Of a stretch of DNA of 64,000 nt, positions 34,701-44,265 are shown in pieces. The position numbers were made by a program, and so were the translations under genes. Under the pieces are notes generated by a model, which was not told the DNA's origin, searched no databases, and was given only the letters and a program-made list of their open reading frames with translations. Positions within the stretch are counted from its first letter, which is position 1. Every line of letters begins with the position of its first letter. This DNA comes from Hirundichthys speculiger (taxonomy: Eukaryota > Chordata > Actinopteri > Beloniformes > Exocoetidae): contig JAGFBZ010000936.1 in the NCBI GenBank assembly GCA_018398805.1, positions 1,480,164-1,544,163 of the forward strand, in the 5' to 3' direction.

Positions 34701-36035
34701 AATGGATAATGACTTCAAAATGCTGCTCTTTTATGTGTGTGTGTTTTTACTTTATGTATTTCAGGTATAATTATGGAAAAACCTACAACATCGTCCTGGG
34801 AGCCAATCAGGTGGTTCCAGGGATGGAAGATGGACTGGTGGACATGTGCATGGGAGAGAAGAGACGCATTGTTATTCCCCCTCATCTGGGCTACGGGGAG
34901 AGAGGAGTCCGTAAGTGACACACACACACACGCACACACACGTCCATATATGTTTCTTGGCAAAATATCATAGACCTTTAAAAAGCCTGATTTAAAAGGG
35001 TGCCACATTTGTAAGGAACGTGCATTTGTGGGATGAGCAGGAGAGCTGAGTGTGTGGGCTGTGCCCATGGAAGATTTGTAGTAGGGCTGCACAATTAATC
35101 GAAAAATAATCGAAATCGTGATTTTTGGTTGCCACGATTAAAATTTTGAAAATCGTGATTAATCGTGACCATGTACAATGTAGTGTAGGGGACAATGTAG
35201 TGACCTGCCTTTGGGCGTTCTTGAAGCTAAGACATGTTTACAGGCTGGTGTTTATGGCCAAAAATCTCTAGGACCGCCTAAGTTTCATGCTATTGCCTTT
35301 TATATAATTTGTCCATCCCTTATGCAATACTTTCTTAGTTACATTTCATATCGTGATTTTAAATAACATTCTGAACAAAAAATATTTTTTATTGTTGAAT
35401 AATCTTGATTAATAATCGTAATCGTGATTTTGATCCAAATAATCGTGATTATCATTTTTTCCATAATCGTGCAGCCCTAATTTGTAGGTGATTAGGTGCT
35501 TTTGTGTGGAACTGATGATAATTGGAATCAGCCAGAATCAGTAAAGAAAGCGATTTAACTGTTTCAGTTTGACTACAGATAATTGTGTTTATCTGTGTGT
35601 GCAGCTGATGAGGTTCCAGGGAGTGCTGTGATGGTGTTTGACATCGAGTTGGTTGAGATGGAGGAAGGACTTCCTGAGGGCTACATGTTCATCTGGAATG
35701 ATGAGGTGTCGCTTGACCTCTTTGCCGAGATGGACAGAAACAGTGACGGGCAGGTGGAGCCTTCTGAGGTACTGTGTGTGATTCCCCCACACCCTTTTTT
35801 GCTACCATCTGTGTACCTTTGGTTTACCCTCCTCAACCTCTTTCTGTCTCCACAGTTTACTGACTATATCATACATCAGGTGAATGAGGGAAAAGGCCGC
35901 CTAGCTCCAGGCTTTGACGCTTACCGCATCATTGACAACATGTTCTCTAACCAGGACCGCAATGGAGATGGGAAGATCACGGAGGCAGAGTTCAAGCTCA
36001 AGGCAGATGAAGCTGCTGCTCATGACGAGCTATGA
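28500..36035 (+). CDS. fkbp9: fkbp9: ER FK506-binding protein 9, four PPIase domains and two EF-hands (ten exons, intact)
   Basis: Peptidyl-prolyl cis-trans isomerase of the ER lumen. Exons 28500-28702, 29447-29592, 30820-31009, 31092-31237, 32696-32885, 33696-33841, 33970-34159, 34765-34910, 35605-35768 and 35856-36035 sum to 1701 bases, or 566 residues (human about 570). The signal peptide ends near A-A-C-N-A. Each of four FKBP domains is coded by one exon pair containing V-R-Y-H-Y-N-G (or a variant), D-G-x-x-F-D-S, Y-V-G and P-P-H-L-x-Y-G. Two EF-hand loops (D-R-N-S-D-G-Q and D-R-N-G-D-G-K) precede the retention signal H-D-E-L. HDEL, and a sequence closer to remembered FKBP9 than FKBP10, support the symbol; fkbp10 is the alternative. 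Every splice site is GT/AG. Confidence 0.9.
29447..29592 (+). CDS. fkbp9: fkbp9 exon 2: second half of FKBP domain 1
   Basis: Encodes [22 protein letters not shown] and I-P-P-H-L-A-Y-G. Acceptor TTTTCAG; donor GTACGT after one base of a Gly codon. Confidence 0.9.
29593..30819 (+). other. fkbp9 intron 2
   Basis: About 1.2 kb with a (CCT)n microsatellite at about 30304-30338. Poly-Ser, poly-Pro and poly-Glu frames across it are repeat artefacts. Nothing else was recognised. Confidence 0.5.
30304..30338. repeat. (CCT)n microsatellite
   Basis: CTCCTC repeats with one CTT interruption, in fkbp9 intron 2. Confidence 0.85.
30820..31009 (+). CDS. fkbp9: fkbp9 exon 3: first half of FKBP domain 2
   Basis: Encodes [20 protein letters not shown] and F-D-S. 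190 bases, like exons 5 and 7. The donor GTTTTC has a weak extended consensus. Confidence 0.88.
31092..31237 (+). CDS. fkbp9: fkbp9 exon 4: second half of FKBP domain 2
   Basis: Encodes [18 protein letters not shown] and [12 protein letters not shown]. 146 bases. The intron before it is only 82 bases. Confidence 0.9.
31238..32695 (+). other. fkbp9 intron 4
   Basis: Holds long T runs at about 31686-31699, 31788-31806 and 32528-32540. No coding exon or classifiable element was seen. Confidence 0.45.
32696..32885 (+). CDS. fkbp9: fkbp9 exon 5: first half of FKBP domain 3
   Basis: Encodes [18 protein letters not shown] and [12 protein letters not shown]. Donor GTATGT. Confidence 0.92.
32886..33695 (+). 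other. fkbp9 intron 5
   Basis: AT-rich. The 130-codon open frame at 33187-33579 has no family features and no splice signals that would include it. Confidence 0.45.
33696..33841 (+). CDS. fkbp9: fkbp9 exon 6: second half of FKBP domain 3
   Basis: Encodes [22 protein letters not shown] and [10 protein letters not shown]. The N-R-T sequon is shared with the mammalian protein. Confidence 0.92.
33970..34159 (+). CDS. fkbp9: fkbp9 exon 7: first half of FKBP domain 4
   Basis: Encodes [18 protein letters not shown] and K-Y-H-Y-N-A-S. The fourth domain has H-I-D-S where others have F-D-S, a change in the usually conserved FKBP pocket region that may lower activity. Confidence 0.9.
34765..34910 (+). 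CDS. fkbp9: fkbp9 exon 8: second half of FKBP domain 4
   Basis: Encodes [18 protein letters not shown] and [13 protein letters not shown]. 146 bases, with donor GTAAGT directly before a CA-repeat. Confidence 0.92.
35082..35479. mobile_element. hAT-type MITE with perfect 8-base target duplication
   Basis: Ends are TAGGGCTGCAC and its exact inverse GTGCAGCCCTA. It is flanked by ATTTGTAG at 35074-35081 and 35480-35487. The interior is full of ATAATCG/CGATTA words and has no coding potential. Eight-base duplications and CAG/TAGGG-type ends are hAT features. It is inserted in fkbp9 intron 8. Confidence 0.9.
35605..35768 (+). CDS. fkbp9: fkbp9 exon 9: linker and first EF-hand
   Basis: Encodes [23 protein letters not shown] and the first EF loop [12 protein letters not shown]. 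Donor GTACTG falls in phase 0 directly after the last loop Glu. Confidence 0.9.
35856..36035 (+). CDS. fkbp9: fkbp9 exon 10: second EF-hand and HDEL retention signal
   Basis: Encodes [10 protein letters not shown], then [15 protein letters not shown] (a full calcium loop) and ends A-H-D-E-L before TGA. The 87-base intron before it is short. Confidence 0.93.
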   Translation, partial: FTDYIIHQVNEGKGRLAPGFDAYRIIDNMFSNQDRNGDGKITEAEFKLKADEAAAHDEL

Positions 36036-37204
36036 CGGGACTGAGTGTAGGACGTATCAGGGTGCAGGGCGAAGGGTCAGACAGATAAGGAAATGGGGGG
36101 TTCAAAATTAAATGTGGGCGATGTGGAAAGATGTTTAGTTGCATATGTGGAAGAAGCAAGTGTGGAATGAGAAATGTGCTTCAAGAGTTTGTGTTTTATT
36201 CTCAAATTTAGTTAACTTAGATGATGATCAAAGAATGTCCTGTTCAAATGAGACTCAGAGGGAAGAGGAGAGGAGTTACAAAACTACATTTTATTTAAAG
36301 TAAGAAGAATAAATTTAAAGAAAACACTTAATTTGAGCACTGTGATGACAGTGAATGATTTTTTTTGTACCTCCTTGATCATCAAGTTCTCATTTTATGT
36401 GACTTTTTATTTTATTTTGAAGGGTATCAGAACACTCCTGCGTGAGAACAAATGAATGCCTCACTCCATTCTCTGTCTTTACAAACTGTATCAATGTTGT
36501 AGCTGAGTCAAACTTCATTTTATTGTCACTGGGTATCAGTTTAGCTGATTTGTCATCTTTATGCATCACGTTGACCATCACTCATTGCAAAATGCTGTTT
36601 TAACTGAGAGGGCGAAAGATTTTATTTCATTATATTTCACTGGTTTACAGCTAGCTCCTCCCAGTGTTTTCCTTTTGAGCCTCCTTTTTGTAAAAAATCC
36701 TCAACATGACACTGGAGGGTCCTGAGTCCTTACATGCAGTTGTGGATTTCCACTCTTTTACTCACTTTTTGTCACATGTTACCTGTCTTTGTTTTCTCCA
36801 AATTCAGTTTTTTTCAGTAATTTTTTGTGTAATATGTGTCTCTGTTTGAGTGTGTGTGTACGTGTGTGTGTGTGTGTATGTCAGAGAGAAAAGAAGAGAT
36901 GTGATGTTTTTTTCATACTATTTTATCACTGATGAGGGGCTTGGCAGTGACTATGTCAGCACAAAGTTTAATTTGATTAAATGGGTTGACAAATACACAC
37001 TCAGGTTGTTTATTCTTATATGCTTGAATTTGTTCATATTTTCCTAAGATCTGTCCAGTGGTTTTTACTGATGGGCTCCTTTGGTTTTGGTGGTATTATT
37101 TCCTTTCAGCTTGAGTAACCAAGATCATGCTGTGTATGCTTGGCTCTCAACTAATGGGTCTTGTTTATGAAGATACACTAGTTCTGAACTAACATCAGCA
37201 TCCA
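36036..37204 (+). other. fkbp9 3' UTR and flank
   Basis: The first AATAAA after the stop is at 36308-36313. A (GT)n stretch lies at about 36850-36880. No coding sequence was recognised. Confidence 0.45.
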
Positions 37205-37220
37205 AAACTCAGGTTTGAGG

Positions 37221-37393
37221 TCCGCCCAGTGGTTAGGGTGGGCGGCCCATGTACAGAGTCCTCGGTGCAGAAATCGTGAGTTCGACTTCCAGCTCGTCAA
37301 CGCTTTGCTGCATGTCTTTCCCGTCCTCTCTCTGCCCCCTTTCCTGTCTGCCTCTACTGCAAATAAAGGCCACTAGTGCCAAAAAAAACAAAC
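37221..37393 (+). mobile_element. tRNA-headed SINE with 16-base target duplication
   Basis: The head carries CAGTGGTTAGGGTGGGCGG (A-box-like) and GAGTTCGACTTCC (B-box-like). The body contains CTGCATGTCTTTCCC, and it ends AATAAAGGCCACTAG plus an A-rich tail. It is flanked by AAACTCAGGTTTGAGG and AAACTCAGCTTTGAGG (15 of 16 equal). Same family as 19017-19176. Confidence 0.85.
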
Positions 37394-37409
37394 AAACTCA
37401 GCTTTGAGG

Positions 37410-38630
37410 TGTTGATTGCCTAATCACGGGAAGGTGGAGTAGTTTAACACATTCAAAACAATGGGCCTCACCAGAGCCTTTCTGCAGAGAAATCACAGGG
37501 TCCAAAATGAGTAGAGAAAGTCTTCTGCCTCTGCAATTGCTCAGATAAACCTCATGCACTTCAAACAACACAGAAAATGTTTTATAGAAGATAGAATGTT
37601 TAAAAGAAAATAATGAAAATCCTTGAAAATATGCTGACAGATATAAGTTCCCTCTCAAAATCTACCTTTCCTTTTGTGCGACATTTTGTGCTCAATTTAT
37701 CAGAACATTTTCAACAATCGCACTTAAACTGAATTGTAATTTATTTATTTTCTTACAGTATGTATTGCAACTACATTAAACAAGCCTTTGGTCTTTCAAT
37801 TAATGCATCAAGTCTTCCAACCATGGAGTCAGTCTGTTTCTGTAAGAAAAAAATTCAAAACCAAATTTTCTTTCTAAATAAAACAGCAACTACAGCCTCC
37901 CGAAGACTGTTTAAAGAAGTGTAAATTCAAAGCCACTGTAAATTTGACTTTTGACAAGTTTTCCTTCCACAACTACTTTTTTAAAATGAACTCACAGAAA
38001 GTGACAATAGGTGTTTGGAGTTGCCTTTCTTCCTTCAGTCTATAAAGGTCCATGATAGCAGCTCTCAGCAGTTCCCCTCTGCTTCTTGGAGTAATCTTGA
38101 GGTTTGTGAACTCACTGGTGGTCATGTCTGTGAAAACTCAAATACTTGTAATCTGGATAGTCCAGGTATGTAAACCATAATTGTATTTTGTCCTATACTT
38201 TTAGTCTTGCATCCACAATTTGCTTTTGACCCAGCACTGATAATAGATGCTTCTATAGAAACCAGTTGATCTCAGGGCATCTACACAACATTCCTCTGGA
38301 CCAGCTTACATGTTCCTCTGCAGGCACATCTAGCACAAAAAGGCTGAGCTCTATAGGGAACCCCATAGATAAGATTCATCCACTTCGTTTGCCCTTGGGG
38401 AATGACATTATTGATATCTGAAATAACAGTTGAGGATAGGAAGGATTTCTCTGTGCGTATCTGAGATGTTAATATTAACAGAGTTAAGAACATCTGTGAT
38501 ACACATCCAGATGTACTACTTTATATTAAATGCGCTTGTCATATCTTTCTTTCTGAAAGAATAATTGAGCTTTGGTCAATGATTAATGGTCTTATGATCA
38601 CATTATAATATATTTATAGTAATATAGACT
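37410..38630. other. intergenic stretch between fkbp9 and the dnal1 region
   Basis: AT-rich. Several short open frames without family resemblance; nothing classifiable was seen. Confidence 0.4.
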
Positions 38631-38638
38631 ATCTGTAG

Positions 38639-39575
38639 CAGGGGCGAAAATCCAATTTGCTTTGGGGGGGGGACAATAAACAGTAAAATTTCAGAGAGTA
38701 TTTCCTGGGGGGGGCATGAAAAAAATAGGCGGCTATTTGCTAGGCCAGGGATCCCCAAAGTGTGGGCCGCGGCCCCCTGGTGGGCCGTCGCGGTACTGCA
38801 GGTGGGCCGTGAGGGGTCATTAAAATTAAACAAATGTGTTTTAAATCCTCGATCTTTTTTAGATATGTTTTTAATTACTGTAAAATATTCATGACATGAT
38901 TAAAAAAACATTAAGAAGTAATAAAACAAACCAGTTAAGTGTTATTCTACTGTCATCTTAACTTAATATGACAAGTGTCACCTTATTTTTTTTACCCTTT
39001 ATATTGATATCGGTTCCTTGTCCTGTATGTTGATCACAGTTGTGATTTTTCGGACAATGTGCAGAGATTTTTCACATTTCAAATTGGGCCTTGGTATTCT
39101 GAAGTTTGGGAATGGCTGTGCTAGGCTATTTGCTTACTGGCGTGCTGATTAAAAAAACAAAAATAAAAAGAGAGAGGCTGATTTCGGACCAAGCAAGAAA
39201 AATGTCACTTTCATGTTCACAAGTGGTGTGATAAATGACTTACTGGTTTTCATACATCACTCAGTACAGTCTGCCATCATGTGCACAATCGTTTGCTCGC
39301 TGACACGGAGCTGCCGGTAGCCCCTCCCGTTAGAAACAGCATGTGGACTAAACCACTTTGAGAAATAAGGGGGGGGGTCACAATGTTTCAACAATTAAAA
39401 AAAAAAGGTTTTTACGTTTATAATTTGCAGCGCTTGTGTTGTACTTTTATTGAACATGACTATATTATTATTCAATTGTTTTTGTGTGCTTACAATGATT
39501 TTTTGGGGGGGACAACTTATTGGAAGGGGGGGGGGACACGTCCCCTGTGTCCCCCCCCTGGGATTTCCGCCTATG
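38639..39575. mobile_element. hAT-type element carrying a second hAT insertion
   Basis: Flanked by ATCTGTAG at 38631-38638 and 39576-39583. The ends CAGGGGCGAAAATCC and (right end, reversed) CATAGGCGGAAATCC form imperfect inverted repeats. Several G runs (GGGGGGG) lie near both ends. There is no open transposase. The interior is interrupted by a complete smaller element at 38746-39118. Confidence 0.85.
38746..39118. mobile_element. hAT-type MITE nested in the 38639-39575 element
   Basis: Flanked by TGCTAGGC at 38738-38745 and 39119-39126. Left end CAGGGATCCCCAAAGT and right end reversed CAGCCATTCCCAAACT agree at 12 of 16 positions. The left end is followed by a GGGCCGCGGCCCCCTGGTGG segment, typical of a common fish hAT family. 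Confidence 0.87.
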
Positions 39576-39689
39576 ATCTGTAGTCTATAGGCGTCAACTG
39601 CTATTGTACTTTACTCCTTATCTATGTATGTGTGCATCACTTCTGAAGAAAAAAAAACAGCAACTTCGCAGGCGCAGCTTGTAACTGCC

Positions 39690-39703
39690 AGTTCCATAGC
39701 AAC
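39690..39703 (+). promoter_or_regulatory. X-box-like RFX motif upstream of dnal1
   Basis: AGTTCCATAGCAAC is close to the X-box consensus GTTNCCATRGNAAC used by RFX factors at cilia genes. It ends 23 bases before the proposed dnal1 start codon, consistent with a motile-cilia promoter. Confidence 0.6.
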
Positions 39704-39726
39704 AAGACTAGACATCCACCGTCAAT

Positions 39727-39729
39727 ATG
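39727..39729 (+). CDS. dnal1: dnal1 exon 1 (proposed): initiator Met only
   Basis: Exon 2 begins exactly with the second codon (GCC, Ala), so the initiator must lie in an upstream phase-0 exon. CCGTCAATATG followed by GTAACT provides an ATG directly at a donor, just downstream of the X-box motif. This is inference from phase and position, not a direct match. Confidence 0.5.
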
Positions 39730-39787
39730 GTAACTGGGTGTACTTTCGGAGCATTTGCTTGGTCATTTGGTGATTAATGTGATAGTA

Positions 39788-42275
39788 CAGGGCTTAAAGT
39801 ATTCCGACACCGAGCCGGATCTCCGGCGTTTGACTATGATTCAGGGGTAATGCACATACACAAACACGTAATCTCTGAGTGGTCAAGAACGCAGCATCCG
39901 AGATGAGCCGTTAGTTGTTTGAGTGGCGGGAACATTCAAATGTCTCTGGGCAGGATAGAGGACAAGGGTGGAGAGACGGTTAGCCGTTTGAGTGCCAGAA
40001 GCTGAGGGAGCCTGGTACCTGTTTTTATGTTGAGAAGCTAGTCTATGCATCTAGTGGCAAAAAAAGCTCTTCAACGTCGCAAAGGAGACGCCGGCCATAA
40101 AGCAGCAGTCCGCGCGCTCCGACAAACTAGCCGTTAAGCGGGAGCCACAGCGGACGTAGCGGCCGCGATGACTGATCTGTTTGTGACTTGAAAATACGTG
40201 TGTGCTCGTTTTTTTTGCGCAACACGATTTATCATTTACGATCGCTTAACCGCTCGTATATCAGTGTTTAACAAAAAAAAACCCTTGCTAAAACAGGCTT
40301 TGCCTGGGTGTATCCAAAATGCCAATAAAAACCAGCCTGCACAAACCAGGGGCAGAACTCAACTTGTGTGACTAATTTTCTGATGCATTTATCTGTTTGA
40401 GCGTTTACAGGTCACTACCCGGGAAAGGTAGAGAACTACCTTGACATTTCCTATAACTTAATTTGCCATTGTTTTAACCCAAAACGATGGAAAAGTTGCA
40501 ATTTATATATTTGGGTTTTTTTTGTACAAATTGCCCTTTACTGAATTAAATGGTTGTTAAATGAATCAGATGAATTGGCTTGACTCAGTTTCACATGTTT
40601 TCATTTATGATCTAATAACCTTTACTTTCTAAAGTTCACATTTAAATTGAAGGTCATCTTGTACATTACTAAATACAATGCCAAAAATGTTGTTTGCCAA
40701 ATTGCCTATAACGTGTAACTCTTAAAGGGATTCAAGGATTCCAGCCTTTTATTTGTCATATGCATAGTTAACACAGGGTCAAGGACGCAATGAAATGCTT
40801 GCTGGGAGAAAGAACCGCTTATGACTCGCCGAGGGAATACTGGTAAAAGAAAAAAATAAGATAAAAATACAGTCTACACAGTAGAGAATTCCAACATAAT
40901 ATGCAATGAAAACATTTCAAGCATATGCGGTAAGTGTACAGTAGGTCACAGTGTGTAATATAATAATAATAATGATAGTATAAGTAGAGTTAATGTAAGT
41001 GTATATATAATGTGATATAGTATAGTATAGATACTCAGTATACATATAATAATATGATTGTAATTGTATAATATAATATAGGTATGTAATTATGTATATA
41101 ATATGTATATAATATGATAATAGTGATAATAATGATAATATGAGATACAATATACACAGAGTGATACAGTATAAACAGAGTGTATTTCAACAATATATAC
41201 TATAACATTTTCAGAAAAAAAGAAAAAATATACAATAAAGTAGAATATAAAAAGATATTAAAGTGTTAACATTATCTAAAGTGTCGCAGTGTAAGGTGCA
41301 TGGGATGAGTAAGTAAACATTCATTTCACATGAATGGTACATATGGTATATTGCACATAGTGGAGTATTGCACATTGTTTAAAGCAGTTGTTATCACAGG
41401 ATATGACATTGAGGTAGTGAAGCATGTAGTGACATGTTGTATGAAGAGTCCTTTTGGCAGAGTGAAGGTGCTAACTGGAGTTGAGTAACCTGACGGCCTG
41501 GGGGTAGTAGCTGTCCCTCAGTTTTTGTGCGGGCGGGCAGGCTCCTGTGCCGTCTGCCAGATGGTAGCGGACGGAAAAGTCCATGTGCTGGATGTGTGTG
41601 GTCTTCGGTGATGCGCTGTGCCTTACGCAGACCCCTGCTGTGGTAAATGTCCTGGATGGGGGGGAGGCTGCTGCCTGTGATGTCCTCTGCTGCTCGCATC
41701 ACCCTCTGTAGTGCTTTGCGGCTCTGGGCAGTGCAGTTCCCATACCACACTGTGATGCAGCCCGTCAGCAGACTCTCGATGGTGCACCTGTAGAAGTTAG
41801 TGAGGAGGCTGGTGTTCATGCCAAACTTCCTCAGCTTCCTCAGGAAGTAGAGTCGCTGCCGGCCTTTCTTCACCACAGTGTCTGTGTGGAGTGACCAGGA
41901 CAGATCCTCAGTGATGTGGATGCCCAGGAACTTGAAGCTGCTGACCTACCGGGGAGAGAGCTGCAGATGTGTTTCTGGATGAGTTTCTCAAAGCACTTCA
42001 TGATGACTGATGTGAGTGCTATGGGCCGGAAGTCATTTGGGCATGATGCTGCGGGGGTCTTTGGGATGGGGACTACGGTGGAGGTCTTAAAGATGGTGGG
42101 CACAGTCAACTGGTTCAGGGACAGGTTGAAGATGTTGGTGAACACCTCGGCTAGCTGGTTGTAGCAGGCTCTCAGTACCCGTCCGGGGATGCCGTCGGGA
42201 CCTGGTGTATGCATTGGATCCACTGCACCACCGGAAAAAAGTTCAGGCTCAGGATTTTTTTAACTTTAAGCCCTG
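39788..42275. mobile_element. hAT-like element interrupted by a LINE, in dnal1 intron 1
   Basis: The left end CAGGGCTTAAAGT and the right end (reversed, CAGGGCTTAAAGT) match over 13 bases. Flanks GATAGTA and GGTAGTA agree at 6 of 7. A 150-base internal segment (40525-40680) recurs at 60820-60972. 40735-42223 is an L2-like LINE insertion. No transposase frame is open. Confidence 0.6.
40735..42223 (-). mobile_element. internally deleted L2-like LINE
   Basis: Minus strand: P-G-P-D-G-I-P-G-R-V-L-R-A-C and P-I-P-K-T-P with N-D-F-R-P-I-A-L-T-S (fingers of the RT), then an abrupt join near 41945 to the C-terminal part with R-L-Y-F-L-R-K-L-R-K-F-G and C-I-T-V-W-Y-G-N-C. The catalytic palm, including the DD box, is missing. 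The 3' UTR runs to 40735 with AT-rich repeats and GAAATGCTTGCTGGG. Confidence 0.75.
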
Positions 42276-42655
42276 GGTAGTAGCTCTTGCCACCTGAACA
42301 AACATGCAGTCTGAGAGTTATATTTCAGGCTACTTGAAACATTGTTGTCGCTGTAAGCGCTTTTTAATTCGCGAGTTAGCTGATAGCTGGCTAATATCAT
42401 TTTAGTCCCAGTGGTGTGGATACATGTGTATGTTTTCGTTATCCAAACTATGCCATACATTTGTCGGTCGTGCGTCGGAGCAGAAGCCCCGAAATAAGAA
42501 TGATAATTATGGAGATGGCATAAATTCAAGATCTTTATTGTAGGTGTGTGTTTTTATTATTCTGTTCCAAACATGTCCTTGGTACTTAACATGTGTGCTT
42601 TTCGTCATCACAATATAATCCAGACTCGAACTGATTGAAAATTGACTACTTTCAG

Positions 42656-42694
42656 GCCAAAACAACGACTGTGAGAGAAGCACTGAGAAAATGG
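42656..42694 (+). CDS. dnal1: dnal1 exon 2
   Basis: Encodes the conserved N-terminus A-K-T-T-T-V-R-E-A-L-R-K-W. Acceptor TTTCAG and donor GTGAGT. Confidence 0.85.
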
Positions 42695-42802
42695 GTGAGT
42701 GGCAACACAGACACCATACCATACACCTGAGGGTTATAGGTATTTGTTTGTGCACATACTTAGGTGTATGTGCTGCACATGCCAGTTTTTGTGTTTGTGC
42801 AG

Positions 42803-42912
42803 GAGGAAACGTCAGGAGAGAAAGTGTCTGAGGCCAAAGAGATAAAACTGCTTTTTCAGATGCCACCTCTAGAAGAGATGGATGATTCTCTCGCCCCACT
42901 CACCAACTGCGA
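42803..42912 (+). CDS. dnal1: dnal1 exon 3
   Basis: Encodes E-A-K-E-I-K-L-L-F-Q-M-P-P-L-E-E-M-D and S-L-A-P-L-T-N-C-E. Donor GTAAGT after two bases of the Glu codon. Confidence 0.87.
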
Positions 42913-43239
42913 GTAAGTCAGTTAGGACACAGAGGCTTATATCAATAATTTATTGCTATGGTTCCTTTGTTCTGTTCCTAAGTTCATTTTAGATCAGTGA
43001 TGGTACATACATAGTTCTTTCTTATTTTCAAAAATCTCATTGCTTTTGTTGAATGCACTTGGGATGATCAACACCCTTCATCAAAGGTTCATATTTTCCA
43101 CAAAAACAAATTAAAGTTTACATGTGTGTTAATGGTTTGTTTCTTTTAAGGAGCAAAAAGCTGTCGATCAAAGAAACATCAAACAGTGATGTTAAAATAA
43201 ATTACAGCTTATTCCTGTGATGTTTTCTTCAGGTATCAA

Positions 43240-44190
43240 CCTTAGACATGTTATGGAGAGAAATAAGGCATCTTGGATGTGATGTTTATGTAGAAGTTTA
43301 TCCTCACTTCTTGTCATGGAATATCAAGTCCTGGCCTTGTGCTTGCATTGTGAGGCACATTATTATGAACTTGCTTCACTAGATGCAGAAGCTTGGGTGA
43401 TATGTTACTGTTGGAAGTTCAGTATCAAGTATCAAATAATTTGAAATACTAATTCCAGTTCTAATTGGGGCCCATTAATCCATATAGAGATATTATTAGT
43501 AGAATTGTTTAGAAAATCTTTGGATCTTGATGGAGTCAGATCTCTCTCTCTCTCTCTTATTGTCTCACGAGGATAATTATTCAACAAGAGAATAAGTGAT
43601 CCTGTTGCAGTTTACTCTCACCCAGACATCAGCTGCACTGGGGACAGAGAAAAGAGATATTGTTGTTTTGTTAGCTTAATGGATAAGATTGTATTTTGCT
43701 CAAAAGTTGTGTGTGAGAGGATGATGCTGCATACTGACCAAAGAATCGGCTTTATCTAATCTGTGTTAGCTGGTTGGTAACCTTGGAGTGACGGAGTATT
43801 TGGGGCCGTGTCTGCAGGAAGAACAAACATTTTTAAATATCTCTTCATGAAAAAAAGGAAAAAAAAAAAACAACGGGAAAAATAAATTTAAAACATTTGA
43901 AGATACAAACAACTTGATACTTGATACTGAACTTCCAACACTCACATATCACCCAAGCTTTTGTATCTAGTGACGCAAGTTCATAAAAATGTGCGTCACA
44001 GTGCAGCCACAAGGCCAGGACTTTCACATAAACATCACTGGAAAAACCTCACTATAAAATGGACACAATAACATAATAGGCTGGGATTTCTGGGATCGCT
44101 TTAGCATGGCTGTATGTGTTTGGACTGTCTAAATAAATCCCCTTTTTGAGCTGCAGAGACCATCTAAGATGCCTTATTCCTCTCCACAAC
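43240..44190. mobile_element. long inverted-repeat element (DNA transposon-like) in dnal1
   Basis: The arm at about 43245-43430 is the imperfect inverse of about 43890-44185. Shared words read outward are AATAAGGCATCTT, GTGATGTTTATGT, AAGCTTGGGTGATATGT and AAGTTCAGTATCAAGTATCA. The interior has a TCTCTC run and no coding sequence. No clear target duplication was found, so the class is open. Confidence 0.65.
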
Positions 44191-44265
44191 AAACACATGA
44201 ACATTTTTTATAAGTTCCCATCATGGTCAACAAAACATTTTCTCAATCTCAGCAACTATTACAAG

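Noticed and set aside
37221..37300. Possible tRNA gene
   Set aside because: A- and B-box-like words are present, but the cloverleaf is not complete and the segment continues into a SINE body with target duplications.
41916..42164. 82-codon plus-strand frame
   Set aside because: Shadow of the L2-like RT on the opposite strand.
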